9,292 bases of DNA. Origin: Calditrichia bacterium. Lineage in GTDB: Bacteria > Calditrichota > Calditrichia > RBG-13-44-9. The stretch covers positions 1 to 9,292 of the forward strand of contig JALXCH010000020.1 of the NCBI GenBank assembly GCA_026991005.1. Direction: 5' to 3'. Below, piece by piece: positions 1 through 6,559 of this stretch. The notes under the pieces are model-generated. The model saw nothing but the letters and a program-made list of their open reading frames with translations, was not told the DNA's origin and searched no databases. The translations under genes and the position numbers were made by a program. Numbering within the stretch: the first letter of the stretch is position 1; every line of letters starts with the position of its first letter.

Positions 1-1
1 G

Positions 2-283
2 GATCCGGTGTATGGGAGCCATGATAATGTTGAAGAAGGCATCGAAATCCCCAAAGGAGCGGTGGTGGAGTTTTTCTGTCCCGAGTGCGGGGTGAGTTTG
101 AAATCGCCGGACGAGACCTGTGTGTTATGTGCTTCCCCCATGTTTGTGTTTCACCTCCCCAAAGGGGGTATTGTGGAAGGTTGCCTGAAGAAGGGATGCT
201 TCTATCACAAAATGAAGATTGTGGCTGCGGAGGAACAACTGGGACGCCTGTTCGAGGACAGTACGCTGGAATCGTTCCTGTAA
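2..283 (+). CDS. 3' part of a cysteine-rich zinc-ribbon-like protein (5' end outside window)
   Basis: The reading frame is open from the left edge to a TAA at 281-283. A GTG at 8 could be a start, but only seven bases precede it, no ribosome binding site is visible, and the frame continues upstream, so I treat it as a C-terminal fragment. It contains CPEC, then CVLC about 13 residues later, then GCLKKGC followed by a His. The six regularly placed cysteines suggest a bound metal, probably zinc, in a rubredoxin/zinc-ribbon-like fold (inference). The segment before the first CxxC (IPKGAVVEFFCPEC) reads like a beta hairpin leading into a zinc knuckle. There is no membrane segment. I do not recognise the family and assign no reaction. 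It lies 106 bases upstream of the ptsN-like gene on the same strand, but a possible promoter in the gap means the two may not be cotranscribed. Confidence 0.6.
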   Translation, partial: DPVYGSHDNVEEGIEIPKGAVVEFFCPECGVSLKSPDETCVLCASPMFVFHLPKGGIVEGCLKKGCFYHKMKIVAAEEQLGRLFEDSTLESFL

Positions 284-334
284 AAATAAACAGTGGGGCA
301 TAGTAGGGGGGTGGAGAAATAAAAGGATTCCAAA

Positions 335-363
335 TTGATTTTCCGGAAGGGGCGTATTACATT
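335..363 (+). promoter_or_regulatory. Candidate promoter upstream of ptsN-like gene
   Basis: TTGATT (335-340) and TACATT (358-363) are separated by 17 bases, each matching four of six sigma-70 consensus positions. The downstream part, TACATTTTG, also resembles the Bacteroidota-type TAnnTTTG box, so the sigma-factor class cannot be decided. A perfect palindrome TTCCGGAA (341-348) sits between the two boxes and could be an operator or chance. The candidate -10 lies about 27 bases upstream of the ATG. Confidence 0.3.
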
Positions 364-389
364 TTGCCATATTTAAACCGGAGGCAAGG

Positions 390-842
390 ATGAATATCGG
401 GGACCTTTTGACGGAAGAGCTGATTATTGAGGATTTGAAGGGTGAGAATAAGTTTGAGGTGATTGAAGAATTACTGGATTTACTGGTACGTGCCGGGAAG
501 GTAGAAGATCGGGAGACGGCGTTGAACGATTTGATTGAACGGGAGCAATATTTAAGCACAGGATTGGAGCGACATCTGGCGGTTCCCCATGCAAAAACCT
601 CAGCCGTGCGTGAGTTGTTGGTCAGTTTCGGGCGTAGTTTAAAGGGATTGGATTTTGATACACTGGACGGTAAGCCAGCGCATTTTATTTTTCTGGTTCT
701 TTCGCCCCGGGACACCTCCGGTCCCCACATTAAAACACTGGCGCAAATTACCCGTAACTTCCGGGACGACACCATCCCCGAACAACTGATGAATGCCAAA
801 AGTCGGCGGGAAATCCTGGAGATTATTCAAAATTTTAAATAG
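390..842 (+). CDS. ptsN: PTS EIIA domain protein, PtsN (EIIA-Ntr/fructose) type
   Basis: A single-domain 150-aa cytoplasmic protein of the PTS EIIA-2 family. These proteins accept a phosphate from HPr or NPr on a histidine and either pass it to a sugar EIIB or, as PtsN, act as a regulatory switch. The phospho-acceptor motif is clear at residues 64-70 (AVPHAKT, His67), matching the family's IPH motif. The second conserved histidine is in GPHIKTLAQITRNF (His113), with the LSxxF-like helix after it. Length matches stand-alone PtsN (about 150-160 aa). The ATG is preceded by GGAGG (380-384) with a five-base spacer. No HPr, EI, EIIB or EIIC is in the window, which favours a regulatory role over sugar uptake (inference). 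The next gene begins 11 bases after the stop, so it is probably cotranscribed with the prenyl synthase. The symbol is a family-level assignment; a fructose-type EIIA is the alternative. Confidence 0.85.
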   Translation: MNIGDLLTEELIIEDLKGENKFEVIEELLDLLVRAGKVEDRETALNDLIEREQYLSTGLERHLAVPHAKTSAVRELLVSFGRSLKGLDFDTLDGKPAHFIFLVLSPRDTSGPHIKTLAQITRNFRDDTIPEQLMNAKSRREILEIIQNFK

Positions 843-853
843 ATGAGGGTCCT

Positions 854-1825
854 TTGGATATATTTGAGGTGCTCCAGCCAGCTATTGCGCAAATTCAGCA
901 GGAGTTGCAAAAAAGTATTCAGGATAGTTTTCCCCGTACCTTAAAAGACCCCATTCGTTATTTTCTGGAAACCACCGGTAAAAAAGTGCGTCCCCTGCTC
1001 ACCATGTATTCCTGCGAGCTGGTGGGAGAAAAGGCGGAAGCTGCGTTACCGGCTGCGGTGGCAGTGGAGTTATTTCACGATTTTACTCTGATTCACGACG
1101 ACATTATGGATCAGGACACTTTGCGCCGGGGGCGTCCCACCATTCATGTGAAATGGGACGAAGGTACGGCCATTCTGGTGGGAGATGCACTCATTGGAAT
1201 GGCTTACCGCAATTTGTTACAAAGTCGCAGCAATCGCCTTTCCGAGCTGGTGGCTCATTTCAGCGAGGCACTGGTGAAGGTGTGCGAAGGGCAGGCGCTG
1301 GATAAGGAATTTGAGCAACGCTCGGAAGTAACGGTGGAAGAGTACCTGGATATGATCTCCAAAAAAACGGCCTGGTTGTTTCGGCTCTCCTGTCAGTTAG
1401 GCGGAATCATTGGCAAAGCCGGGGAGGAGCAGCTTCGTGCTCTGGTGGATTTTGGATACCACATCGGTATGGGATTTCAGATCCAGGACGATTTGCTGGA
1501 TTTTGTGGCCGACCAGAGCAAGCTGGGGAAGGCGGTGGGCAGCGATTGGAAGCTGGATAAAAAGACCTATGTCACGTTAAAATATCAGGAAAAATTAAAA
1601 GAGGATCCGGCGCTGGCTCGGCGTTATCCGGCGAATGTGTGGGAATTTGCCTCTCTTGGGGAATTAAAAGAGGCGCTGTATGAACTGGGGATTGTGGAGG
1701 AAACCCGAAAAATGGCGGAGGAATATTTCACCTCGGCACTGAATGCCCTTCGGCAGATTCGCCCTTTAAATAGCGAAAATGTTCTTTACCAGATTGTTCG
1801 CTTTCTACAGCAGAGGCAGTATTGA
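854..1825 (+). CDS. Polyprenyl diphosphate synthase (short-chain, GGPP/FPP type)
   Basis: A 323-aa trans-prenyltransferase that condenses isopentenyl diphosphate with allylic diphosphates; the product would feed quinone side chains, carotenoids or similar lipids. Family motifs are all present: GKKVRP (42-47), the first Asp-rich motif DDIMD (82-86) followed by RRGRPT (91-96), and the second Asp-rich motif DDLLD (212-216) preceded by GFQIQ. Phe77, five residues before DDxxD, is aromatic and there is no insertion inside DDxxD. In characterised enzymes such an aromatic residue limits chain length, as in archaeal-type GGPP synthases, so a C15-C20 product is more likely than a C30-C50 quinone tail (inference). 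The start is a TTG at 854: an in-frame stop lies at 836-838, no ATG or GTG lies between, and GAGGG sits at 845-849, a rather short four bases away. It follows the ptsN-like gene by 11 bases, so the two are probably translated from one message. Confidence 0.92.
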   Translation: MDIFEVLQPAIAQIQQELQKSIQDSFPRTLKDPIRYFLETTGKKVRPLLTMYSCELVGEKAEAALPAAVAVELFHDFTLIHDDIMDQDTLRRGRPTIHVKWDEGTAILVGDALIGMAYRNLLQSRSNRLSELVAHFSEALVKVCEGQALDKEFEQRSEVTVEEYLDMISKKTAWLFRLSCQLGGIIGKAGEEQLRALVDFGYHIGMGFQIQDDLLDFVADQSKLGKAVGSDWKLDKKTYVTLKYQEKLKEDPALARRYPANVWEFASLGELKEALYELGIVEETRKMAEEYFTSALNALRQIRPLNSENVLYQIVRFLQQRQY

Positions 1826-1897
1826 AATAGATTGCCGGGAGAAATTTTTTGCGGGATAAAATTATTTAACCGCAGTAGGCGCTACAAAATCCCATGT

Positions 1898-2048
1898 AAA
1901 AAATTCCAAATAACAAATTCCAAATTCCAAACCTCAAATAATTAAGCAGATTTTTTCCAGACTTAATTTTATTTTTCATTCGTGTCAATTCGTGTGATTC
2001 GTGGGCAAGTAATTTGTGGGTAAATGCCCATTCGCATTATTCGTGGTT
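1898..2048 (+). repeat. ATTCGTG-family interspersed repeat, copy A (full length)
   Basis: The 5' half is A-rich, with repeated AATTCCAAAT/AACAAATTCC words, then an ACTTAATTTTATTTTTC stretch. The 3' half consists of ATTCGTG words beginning at 1978, 1988, 1997, 2012 (ATTTGTG), 2030 (ATTCGCA) and 2039. Copy C near 6560-6712 has the same words at the same offsets; over 1977-2046 versus 6641-6710 I count about 12 mismatches in 70 bases with no gap. Function unknown. Confidence 0.75.
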
Positions 2049-2178
2049 AAGTGCCAGACTTGCCCGGTAAGAATATTTCCCGGCAAATCTTTCAGTTAAT
2101 CTTTATTGAAATACAACAAACAAACGTGCTTTACCGGTTTGTACCCGCTCATCCCGGGAAATAGAATTCAAAAGATTT

Positions 2179-2207
2179 TGGGCATCTCCGGAATTTTTAT
2201 TTATATT
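2179..2207 (+). promoter_or_regulatory. Candidate promoter for the yfhO-glycosyltransferase operon
   Basis: TGGGCA (2179-2184, four of six -35 matches) and TATATT (2202-2207, five of six -10 matches) are 17 bases apart, about 100 bases upstream of the ATG at 2309. The region is AT-rich, so a chance -10 is possible. The first gene of the operon has no nearer obvious candidate. Confidence 0.3.
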
Positions 2208-2308
2208 AAGTTGTTTTTAAATTCCCAAGCAGGCTCCTCGAATTAGAGCCGAAATACCCGTTTCGCTGGACAATAAAAAACCTTCAATGTAAACAGACAG
2301 GACACGTC

Positions 2309-4840
2309 ATGGGAAAGAAGAAAAAAATCAAACAGGAAAAGAAAGAACGAACCACAACCCGGAGTACGAAAGATTGGATCGAATATCTGGAACGTCCCCG
2401 CGCCATAATTGGTTTTTTCATTTTACTTTTCATTCTGATTTCCATCCTGTACCAACCGCTGGTTTATCAAAACATGGAACCGGCTGGTGGGGACATTATC
2501 TCCGGCATCGGGAAAACCCACCAGATGAAGGAATGGGAAAAACGCACCGGTCATTATCCCCTGTGGAATCCGGCCATGTTTGCGGGAATGCCCATGTATC
2601 ACCGATTTCACGCCAAAGTATGGTCGTTCGACACCCTGCTCAACGCACTGGATTTTTTAGGGGATTGGCGGCTGTGGTACTTTCTGGCCGGAGCACTGGG
2701 AATTTTTCTTCTAATTAAATTTCTGGGGCTCTCGGCTGCGGTGGGTTATCTGGCGGCACTGGGATATGTACTCATGCCGCATTTTCAGGCATTGATTATC
2801 GTGGGGCACTTTGCCAAATTCCGCGCCCTGATGTGGATGCCCTGGGTATTGCTCACCGCACTGATGCTCATCCGGAAACCGCGTGCGCTGAACATGCTGC
2901 TGTTTGCTCTGGCACTGGCCATGCAGTTCCGTACCCAGCACTACCAGATTATGTTTTACACCCTGCTGCTGGTGCTGTTTGTAGCGGTACCTTTTCTGTA
3001 TCGCCAGATTAAAAACGGTGAATGGGGCCCCTTCGGTAGAACTTTAATTTTCGGGGTACTGGCTCTGGTGCTTATGCTGCTTTATTCCGCCCAGAATTTG
3101 CTGTCCATCAAAGAATACACCCCCTACTCCACCCGCGGCGGTCATGCCATTTCGTTAAAAACCCAACAACAGGATCAGAAACAAAGTAAGGGGGTGGGAT
3201 TCGATTACGCCACCAACTGGTCGTACTCGGTTTCCGAATGGTGGAACCTGATTATTCCGAAATTCCATGGCGGCACTTCCAGCGAACGCTACACCGGAAA
3301 TGCCGTTCCTCAATTTAAGAATCGAGAACTGCCCACCTATTGGGGCAGCATGCCCTTTACTCAATCCTACGAGTATCTGGGGATACTCATTGCTTTCCTT
3401 GCTCTGGTAGGTGTGTTTTTCCGCTGGAAGGATCCCGTGGTCAAAAGCCTCACCTTCCTTACCATTCTGGCATTGCTAATGTCCCTGGGCAAACATTTTG
3501 CCGGGTTGTACAAACTGTTCTTTTATTACGTCCCCTATTTCGACAAATTCCGTGTGCCCATGATGATTCTGACGCTGGTGATGTTTAATACGATGATTCT
3601 GGCTGCCTACGGTGCTTCTTTTTTACTGGAGGCGGATTGGAATCGTAAGGAAGTTCGCACCCGATTTTTCACCCTGGCAGGAATTTTTGGCTTTCTATTG
3701 CTCCTTCCTCTAATTTTCGGTTCCTCGTTTACCCTTTCTCAGCCGGGTGAAGCCCAGCGTTACGGCCAGCAAGTATTAACCATGCTCAAAAAGGTGCGTC
3801 TGGATATGTTACGCACCTCCACCCTCACCACTCTCTTTTTCTTTATTGTGGGAATTGCCAGTATTCTGGCATACCAGAAAAAATGGATTAACAGAGGCAC
3901 CATGATGGCTGCTTTTCTGTTGGTGGTTACTTTTGATTTGTTTTTACTGGATTCTCATTACGTGAAAGGAAAATTCATCGATCCGGAACTGGCCAAACAA
4001 CAGCACTATCGTCCCACAGCCATCGACCAGGAACTGCTGAAAGACAATTCCCTGTATCGGGTGTTTCCCATGGGACAACTGTTTCAGGATACCCACTGGA
4101 GTTACTACTACCAATCCATTGGCGGCTACTCCCCCGCTAAAATGCAAACCATCCAGGAACTGGTAGATAATTGCCTGTACCAATCGCTGGGGGATGGGCT
4201 GCCCATTAACTGGAATGTAGTGAACATGTTGAATGTGAAATACCTGATTGCCCAACAACCCATCCAATCCGCGCATTTGCAGCCCGTAGCCAGCGACTCC
4301 CGCAAGAAGCTGTACGCCTATCGGAATCTGCAGGCCTTACCCCGTGCCTTTTTTGTGAAAAATTTTCAGGTAATTGCCGATGGCGTGAAGCGGCTGCAAA
4401 TGCTCAACAACAGCGATTTTAATCCTGCAGAAACCGCCATTCTGGAGCAGGAGCCTGCCGTGCGACCGGAAACGCCGGACACCACCTCGGTAACCATCAC
4501 CACCTGGGAGCCGGAAAAAATCGAGATGAAAACCTTCTCGAACCGGCCGGCACTGCTGGTACTTTCGGAGTCTTTTTATCCTCCCGGCTGGTACGCCATG
4601 CTGGACGGAAAAGAAAAGCTCCCCATCTACAAAACCGACCATCATCTGCGAAGTGTGGTGGTTCCCTCCGGAAATCATGAAATTGGATTTTACTTCCATC
4701 CCGGTTCGTACTATGCAGGTCTGGAAATCTCCCTGCTCAGTTTAATTGCCACCTATTTTGCCCTGTTTATTATGCTGTATCAGGATGCATATCGCTGGTT
4801 TGTTCGACTGGTGAGTAAGAAAAAGGCGTCTGCTTCATGA
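2309..4840 (+). CDS. YfhO-family polytopic membrane protein (GT-C-like)
   Basis: An 843-aa integral membrane protein of the YfhO family. Members are GT-C-like and in Firmicutes (B. subtilis YfhO, Listeria) have been tied to glycosylation of lipoteichoic acid from lipid-linked sugars; in FCB bacteria their substrates are mostly unknown. A lysine-rich cytoplasmic tail (residues 1-22) precedes TM1 (about 31-50). The first outer loop carries GGDI with Asp62, a candidate catalytic acid, and PLWNPAMFAGMP (84-95), a typical family signature. Further membrane segments lie near 122-139, 143-166, 173-189, 194-232 (two), 244-266, 355-371, 378-395, 416-440, 451-472, 505-522 and 530-548. A large soluble, probably periplasmic, domain (about 549-803) follows, then a last segment (about 804-826) and a basic tail. 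The ATG is preceded by AGGA (2299-2302), six bases away. Its stop overlaps the next gene's start as ATGA, so the two are translationally coupled. The exact sugar donor and acceptor cannot be read from sequence. Confidence 0.88.
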   Translation: MGKKKKIKQEKKERTTTRSTKDWIEYLERPRAIIGFFILLFILISILYQPLVYQNMEPAGGDIISGIGKTHQMKEWEKRTGHYPLWNPAMFAGMPMYHRFHAKVWSFDTLLNALDFLGDWRLWYFLAGALGIFLLIKFLGLSAAVGYLAALGYVLMPHFQALIIVGHFAKFRALMWMPWVLLTALMLIRKPRALNMLLFALALAMQFRTQHYQIMFYTLLLVLFVAVPFLYRQIKNGEWGPFGRTLIFGVLALVLMLLYSAQNLLSIKEYTPYSTRGGHAISLKTQQQDQKQSKGVGFDYATNWSYSVSEWWNLIIPKFHGGTSSERYTGNAVPQFKNRELPTYWGSMPFTQSYEYLGILIAFLALVGVFFRWKDPVVKSLTFLTILALLMSLGKHFAGLYKLFFYYVPYFDKFRVPMMILTLVMFNTMILAAYGASFLLEADWNRKEVRTRFFTLAGIFGFLLLLPLIFGSSFTLSQPGEAQRYGQQVLTMLKKVRLDMLRTSTLTTLFFFIVGIASILAYQKKWINRGTMMAAFLLVVTFDLFLLDSHYVKGKFIDPELAKQQHYRPTAIDQELLKDNSLYRVFPMGQLFQDTHWSYYYQSIGGYSPAKMQTIQELVDNCLYQSLGDGLPINWNVVNMLNVKYLIAQQPIQSAHLQPVASDSRKKLYAYRNLQALPRAFFVKNFQVIADGVKRLQMLNNSDFNPAETAILEQEPAVRPETPDTTSVTITTWEPEKIEMKTFSNRPALLVLSESFYPPGWYAMLDGKEKLPIYKTDHHLRSVVVPSGNHEIGFYFHPGSYYAGLEISLLSLIATYFALFIMLYQDAYRWFVRLVSKKKASAS

Positions 4841-6150
4841 AAGGGGTGCTGGTCATCAGCTATTATTGGCCACCCTCGGGAGGACCGGGTGCTCAACGGG
4901 TAGTTAAATTTGTGCGTTACCTGCCCTGGTTTGGCTGGGAACCCATTGTACTCACCGTTGAGAAAGGGGAATTTCCGTACCACGATCCCTCTCTGGCCGA
5001 AGATGTACCCGAAGATTTACCAGTATTCCGTGCCCGTAGTGTGGATCCTTTCGCTATTTACAAAAAATTCACCGGTCGTTCCCAGGCGGAGGGTATTCCC
5101 GTGGGTTTGCTAACGCATCGGCCCCGCAGTTTTAAGGAACAGCTCGCCACGGCAGTGCGCTCCAATGTGTTCATTCCCGACGCCCGTATCGGTTGGGTGC
5201 CCTTTGCCCGGCGCAAAGCGATGCAAATTATTCGGAGATATCCCATCGATCTGGTGTTCGTGTCCTCACCTCCCCATTCTTCTCAGCTTATCGGCACCTA
5301 TATTAAAAAGAAAGTGGGAATTCCCTATGTTGCCGATTTACGCGATCCCTGGACGGACATTCGTTACTATCAGTTTGTGCAACGCAGCCACCTTACCCGG
5401 AAGTTAGATGCCCGGCTGGAACGCAAGGTGCTGGAAACTGCCGATGCCATAACCACAGTGAGCCGGGACCTGGTACGGTTATTCAATAGCAAAACCAGCC
5501 GGGATATTACGGCAAAATCTTATGTTCTGCCCAATGGGTACGACGAGCTGGATTTTCTGGGACTGACCTACCAGCGTTCTACTCGCTTCACCATTCTGCA
5601 CACGGGAAATATGCAGGAGCATCAGAATCCGGAATTGTTGTGGCGGGTGCTGGAGGATTTATTCCATCGGCAACCGGAATTGCGGGAGAAGTTGCGGGTG
5701 CAGCTCATCGGGCGGGTGCATCCCGCGGTTCAGGAGGCTATTCGGCAGCATCAGCTTCAGGATGTGGTGGAATTTCTTCCCTTTCAGCCCCACAACGAAA
5801 TTGTCAAACGCATGAAACAGGCCGATTTGTTGCTCATGGTCATTCCCCGGGTGGAAAACAACTTGGGTATTGTCACCGGCAAGTTTTTTGAATACCTGGG
5901 TTCGAATCGCCCGGTGCTGGTGATTGGCCCCCCACAAAGCGATGCGGGACGAATGCTGGCTCCGGTGGAAGGCAGCAAAATTGTGGATTATGAAGATGTG
6001 GCGGGATTAAGGGATTATTTAAAGAATGCGTTATCTTTCTGGGAACAGCGTATCTGGGATTTTGACAATAGCCAATATGTGGAGAGATTCTCTCGCAAAA
6101 AATTAACTCTTCGTCTGGCCGATATTTTCGATCGGCTTACCCACACCTGA
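4837..6150 (+). CDS. GT4-like glycosyltransferase (GT-B fold)
   Basis: A 437-aa cytoplasmic or membrane-peripheral glycosyltransferase with two Rossmann-like halves. The N-terminus has the glycine-rich loop SYYWPPSGGPGAQR (8-21), common in GT4-like enzymes of surface-polysaccharide clusters; PYVADLRDPW (163-172) is the acceptor-side motif and ITTVSRDL (206-212) leads to the linker. The C-terminal donor-binding half starts near LPNGYD (231-236) and HTGNM (255-259). The nucleotide-sugar motif is GIVTGKFFEYLGSNRPVL (344-361), where Lys349 and Glu352 sit where GT4 enzymes have their donor-binding E-x7-E region. The length is normal for the family. The ATG overlaps the yfhO stop as ATGA; the best ribosome site, AAGG at 4823-4826, is a somewhat distant ten bases upstream, so coupling to yfhO translation is likely. 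It probably adds a sugar to a lipid-linked intermediate or polysaccharide in the same pathway as the YfhO protein (inference). Donor unknown. Confidence 0.9.
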   Translation: MKGVLVISYYWPPSGGPGAQRVVKFVRYLPWFGWEPIVLTVEKGEFPYHDPSLAEDVPEDLPVFRARSVDPFAIYKKFTGRSQAEGIPVGLLTHRPRSFKEQLATAVRSNVFIPDARIGWVPFARRKAMQIIRRYPIDLVFVSSPPHSSQLIGTYIKKKVGIPYVADLRDPWTDIRYYQFVQRSHLTRKLDARLERKVLETADAITTVSRDLVRLFNSKTSRDITAKSYVLPNGYDELDFLGLTYQRSTRFTILHTGNMQEHQNPELLWRVLEDLFHRQPELREKLRVQLIGRVHPAVQEAIRQHQLQDVVEFLPFQPHNEIVKRMKQADLLLMVIPRVENNLGIVTGKFFEYLGSNRPVLVIGPPQSDAGRMLAPVEGSKIVDYEDVAGLRDYLKNALSFWEQRIWDFDNSQYVERFSRKKLTLRLADIFDRLTHT

Positions 6151-6185
6151 GCAATCTTCAGAGGGATAATGAGCATGGAATGAGC

Positions 6186-6202
6186 AGATCTGTGACAGGT
6201 CT
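6186..6202. repeat. Small hairpin after the glycosyltransferase gene
   Basis: AGATCTG and CAGGTCT form a seven-pair stem (one G-T) around the loop TGA, 35 bases past the stop codon. It lies beside a GTGA (6192-6195) / TCAC (6214-6217) pair. There is no following T-run, so it is not a standard terminator; it may be a degenerate palindromic repeat. Confidence 0.4.
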
Positions 6203-6279
6203 GAAGAGGTGCATCACAAAATCTTAAATCCCAGATCACAAGAAAAAAGCGCAAATCCCAAATGTCATATCATTAAAAA

Positions 6280-6310
6280 ACCGCAATGTTCGCGAAGAAG
6301 GCGCAAAGAA
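6280..6310. repeat. ACCGCA...GCGCAAAGAA fragment
   Basis: This stretch contains the perfect palindrome TTCGCGAA (6289-6296) and the near-repeats GCGAAGAAG and GCGCAAAGAA. A shorter related ACCGCA...GCG string occurs at 1870-1882. It looks like a scrap of another dispersed repeat joined to the left end of copy B; with one partial match in the window this is only a suggestion. Confidence 0.3.
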
Positions 6311-6435
6311 ATCTCAAATAACAAATCTCAAAATAACAAGTATTTAACCCCAAATATCAAATGAATAGATAAATTCTTCCCAGACCTAATTTTTTTATTT
6401 TCCATTCCTGCTTATTCATGTGATTCGTGGTTAAT
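6308..6435 (+). repeat. ATTCGTG-family interspersed repeat, copy B (internally deleted)
   Basis: The A-rich 5' half (AATCTCAAATAACAAATC words, then CAGACCTAATTTTTTTATTTT) matches copy A (CAGACTTAATTTTATTTTT). The words ATTCCTG (6404), ATTCATG (6414) and ATTCGTG (6423) keep the +10, +9 offsets of copies A and C. The third word is then followed directly by GTTAA, which in copy A follows the sixth word. The copy therefore lacks the 42 bases between the third and sixth words. Confidence 0.65.
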
Positions 6436-6468
6436 TATACTGGGAATGTTGATGAACAGGGCAAATTA

Positions 6469-6556
6469 TGTAGCCCGGCTCTCCAGAGCCGGTAACACTC
6501 CCGGTGGGTGATGAATGCTGCTTCGCAGCATAACGCCTCGGGAGAGGCGTGCTACA
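6469..6556. repeat. REP/BIME-like palindromic element bounded by TGTAGC/GCTACA
   Basis: The element begins TGTAGC (6469-6474) and ends GCTACA (6551-6556). Next to the left GTAG is an eight-pair palindrome, CCGGCTCT/AGAGCCGG (6475-6492). Next to the right CTAC is CGCCTC/GAGGCG (6534-6549). Read from each end inward, both halves follow the pattern GTAG-x-C-stem with CTCTCC and GAG, so they are divergent inverted copies of one unit. Between them lie a weaker stem (6496-6510) and ATGCTGC-TTC-GCAGCAT (6515-6531). GTAG followed by a hairpin is the hallmark of REP units processed by RAYT (Y1 transposase) enzymes, and two inverted units form a BIME. No RAYT gene is in the window. It may also act as a two-way transcription barrier between the convergent genes. 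Confidence 0.65.
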
Positions 6557-6559
6557 AAA

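Larger units (their letters stand above)
1826..2308. other. 483-base intergenic region with repeat remnants and a candidate promoter
   Basis: No reading frame with a credible ribosome binding site is visible. From left to right it holds an imperfect inverted-repeat arm AGATTGCCGGGAGAAAT (1829-1845); a short GTAGGCGCTAC (1875-1885) that resembles the ends of the REP-like element near 6470-6555; copy A of the ATTCGTG repeat (about 1898-2048); the opposing arm ATTTCCCGGCAAATCT (2075-2090), with a further related CCGGGAAAT at 2154-2162; and a possible promoter before the yfhO-like gene. No hairpin with a T-run is seen after the prenyl synthase, so its terminator is unidentified. Confidence 0.6.

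Noticed and set aside
1..6. GGATCC at the first base, suggesting a cloning boundary
   Set aside because: One restriction site at a window edge is expected by chance or from arbitrary cutting; no vector-like sequence is present.
125..799. Long minus-strand open frame (224 codons) opposite the first two genes
   Set aside because: It is antisense to two well-supported genes and the translation is Ser/Arg-rich and low-complexity, as expected of a shadow frame.
843..944. ATG directly after the ptsN-like stop (TAGATG), opening a 33-codon frame
   Set aside because: It is out of frame with the prenyl synthase, its peptide has no recognisable features, and the GAGGG lies inside it. The TTG start gives a full-length family protein.
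1977..2046. Regular ATTCGTG words considered as a CRISPR or simple tandem array
   Set aside because: The words are only seven bases, gaps of 2-11 bases are too short for spacers, and the gap sequence is shared between copies rather than unique.
2423..4983. Minus-strand short frames inside the yfhO and glycosyltransferase genes
   Set aside because: They are His/Gln-rich antisense shadows without ribosome sites; the plus-strand proteins are complete.
6186..6202. Hairpin after the glycosyltransferase as a Rho-independent terminator
   Set aside because: No T-run follows on either strand, so it is listed only as a hairpin.
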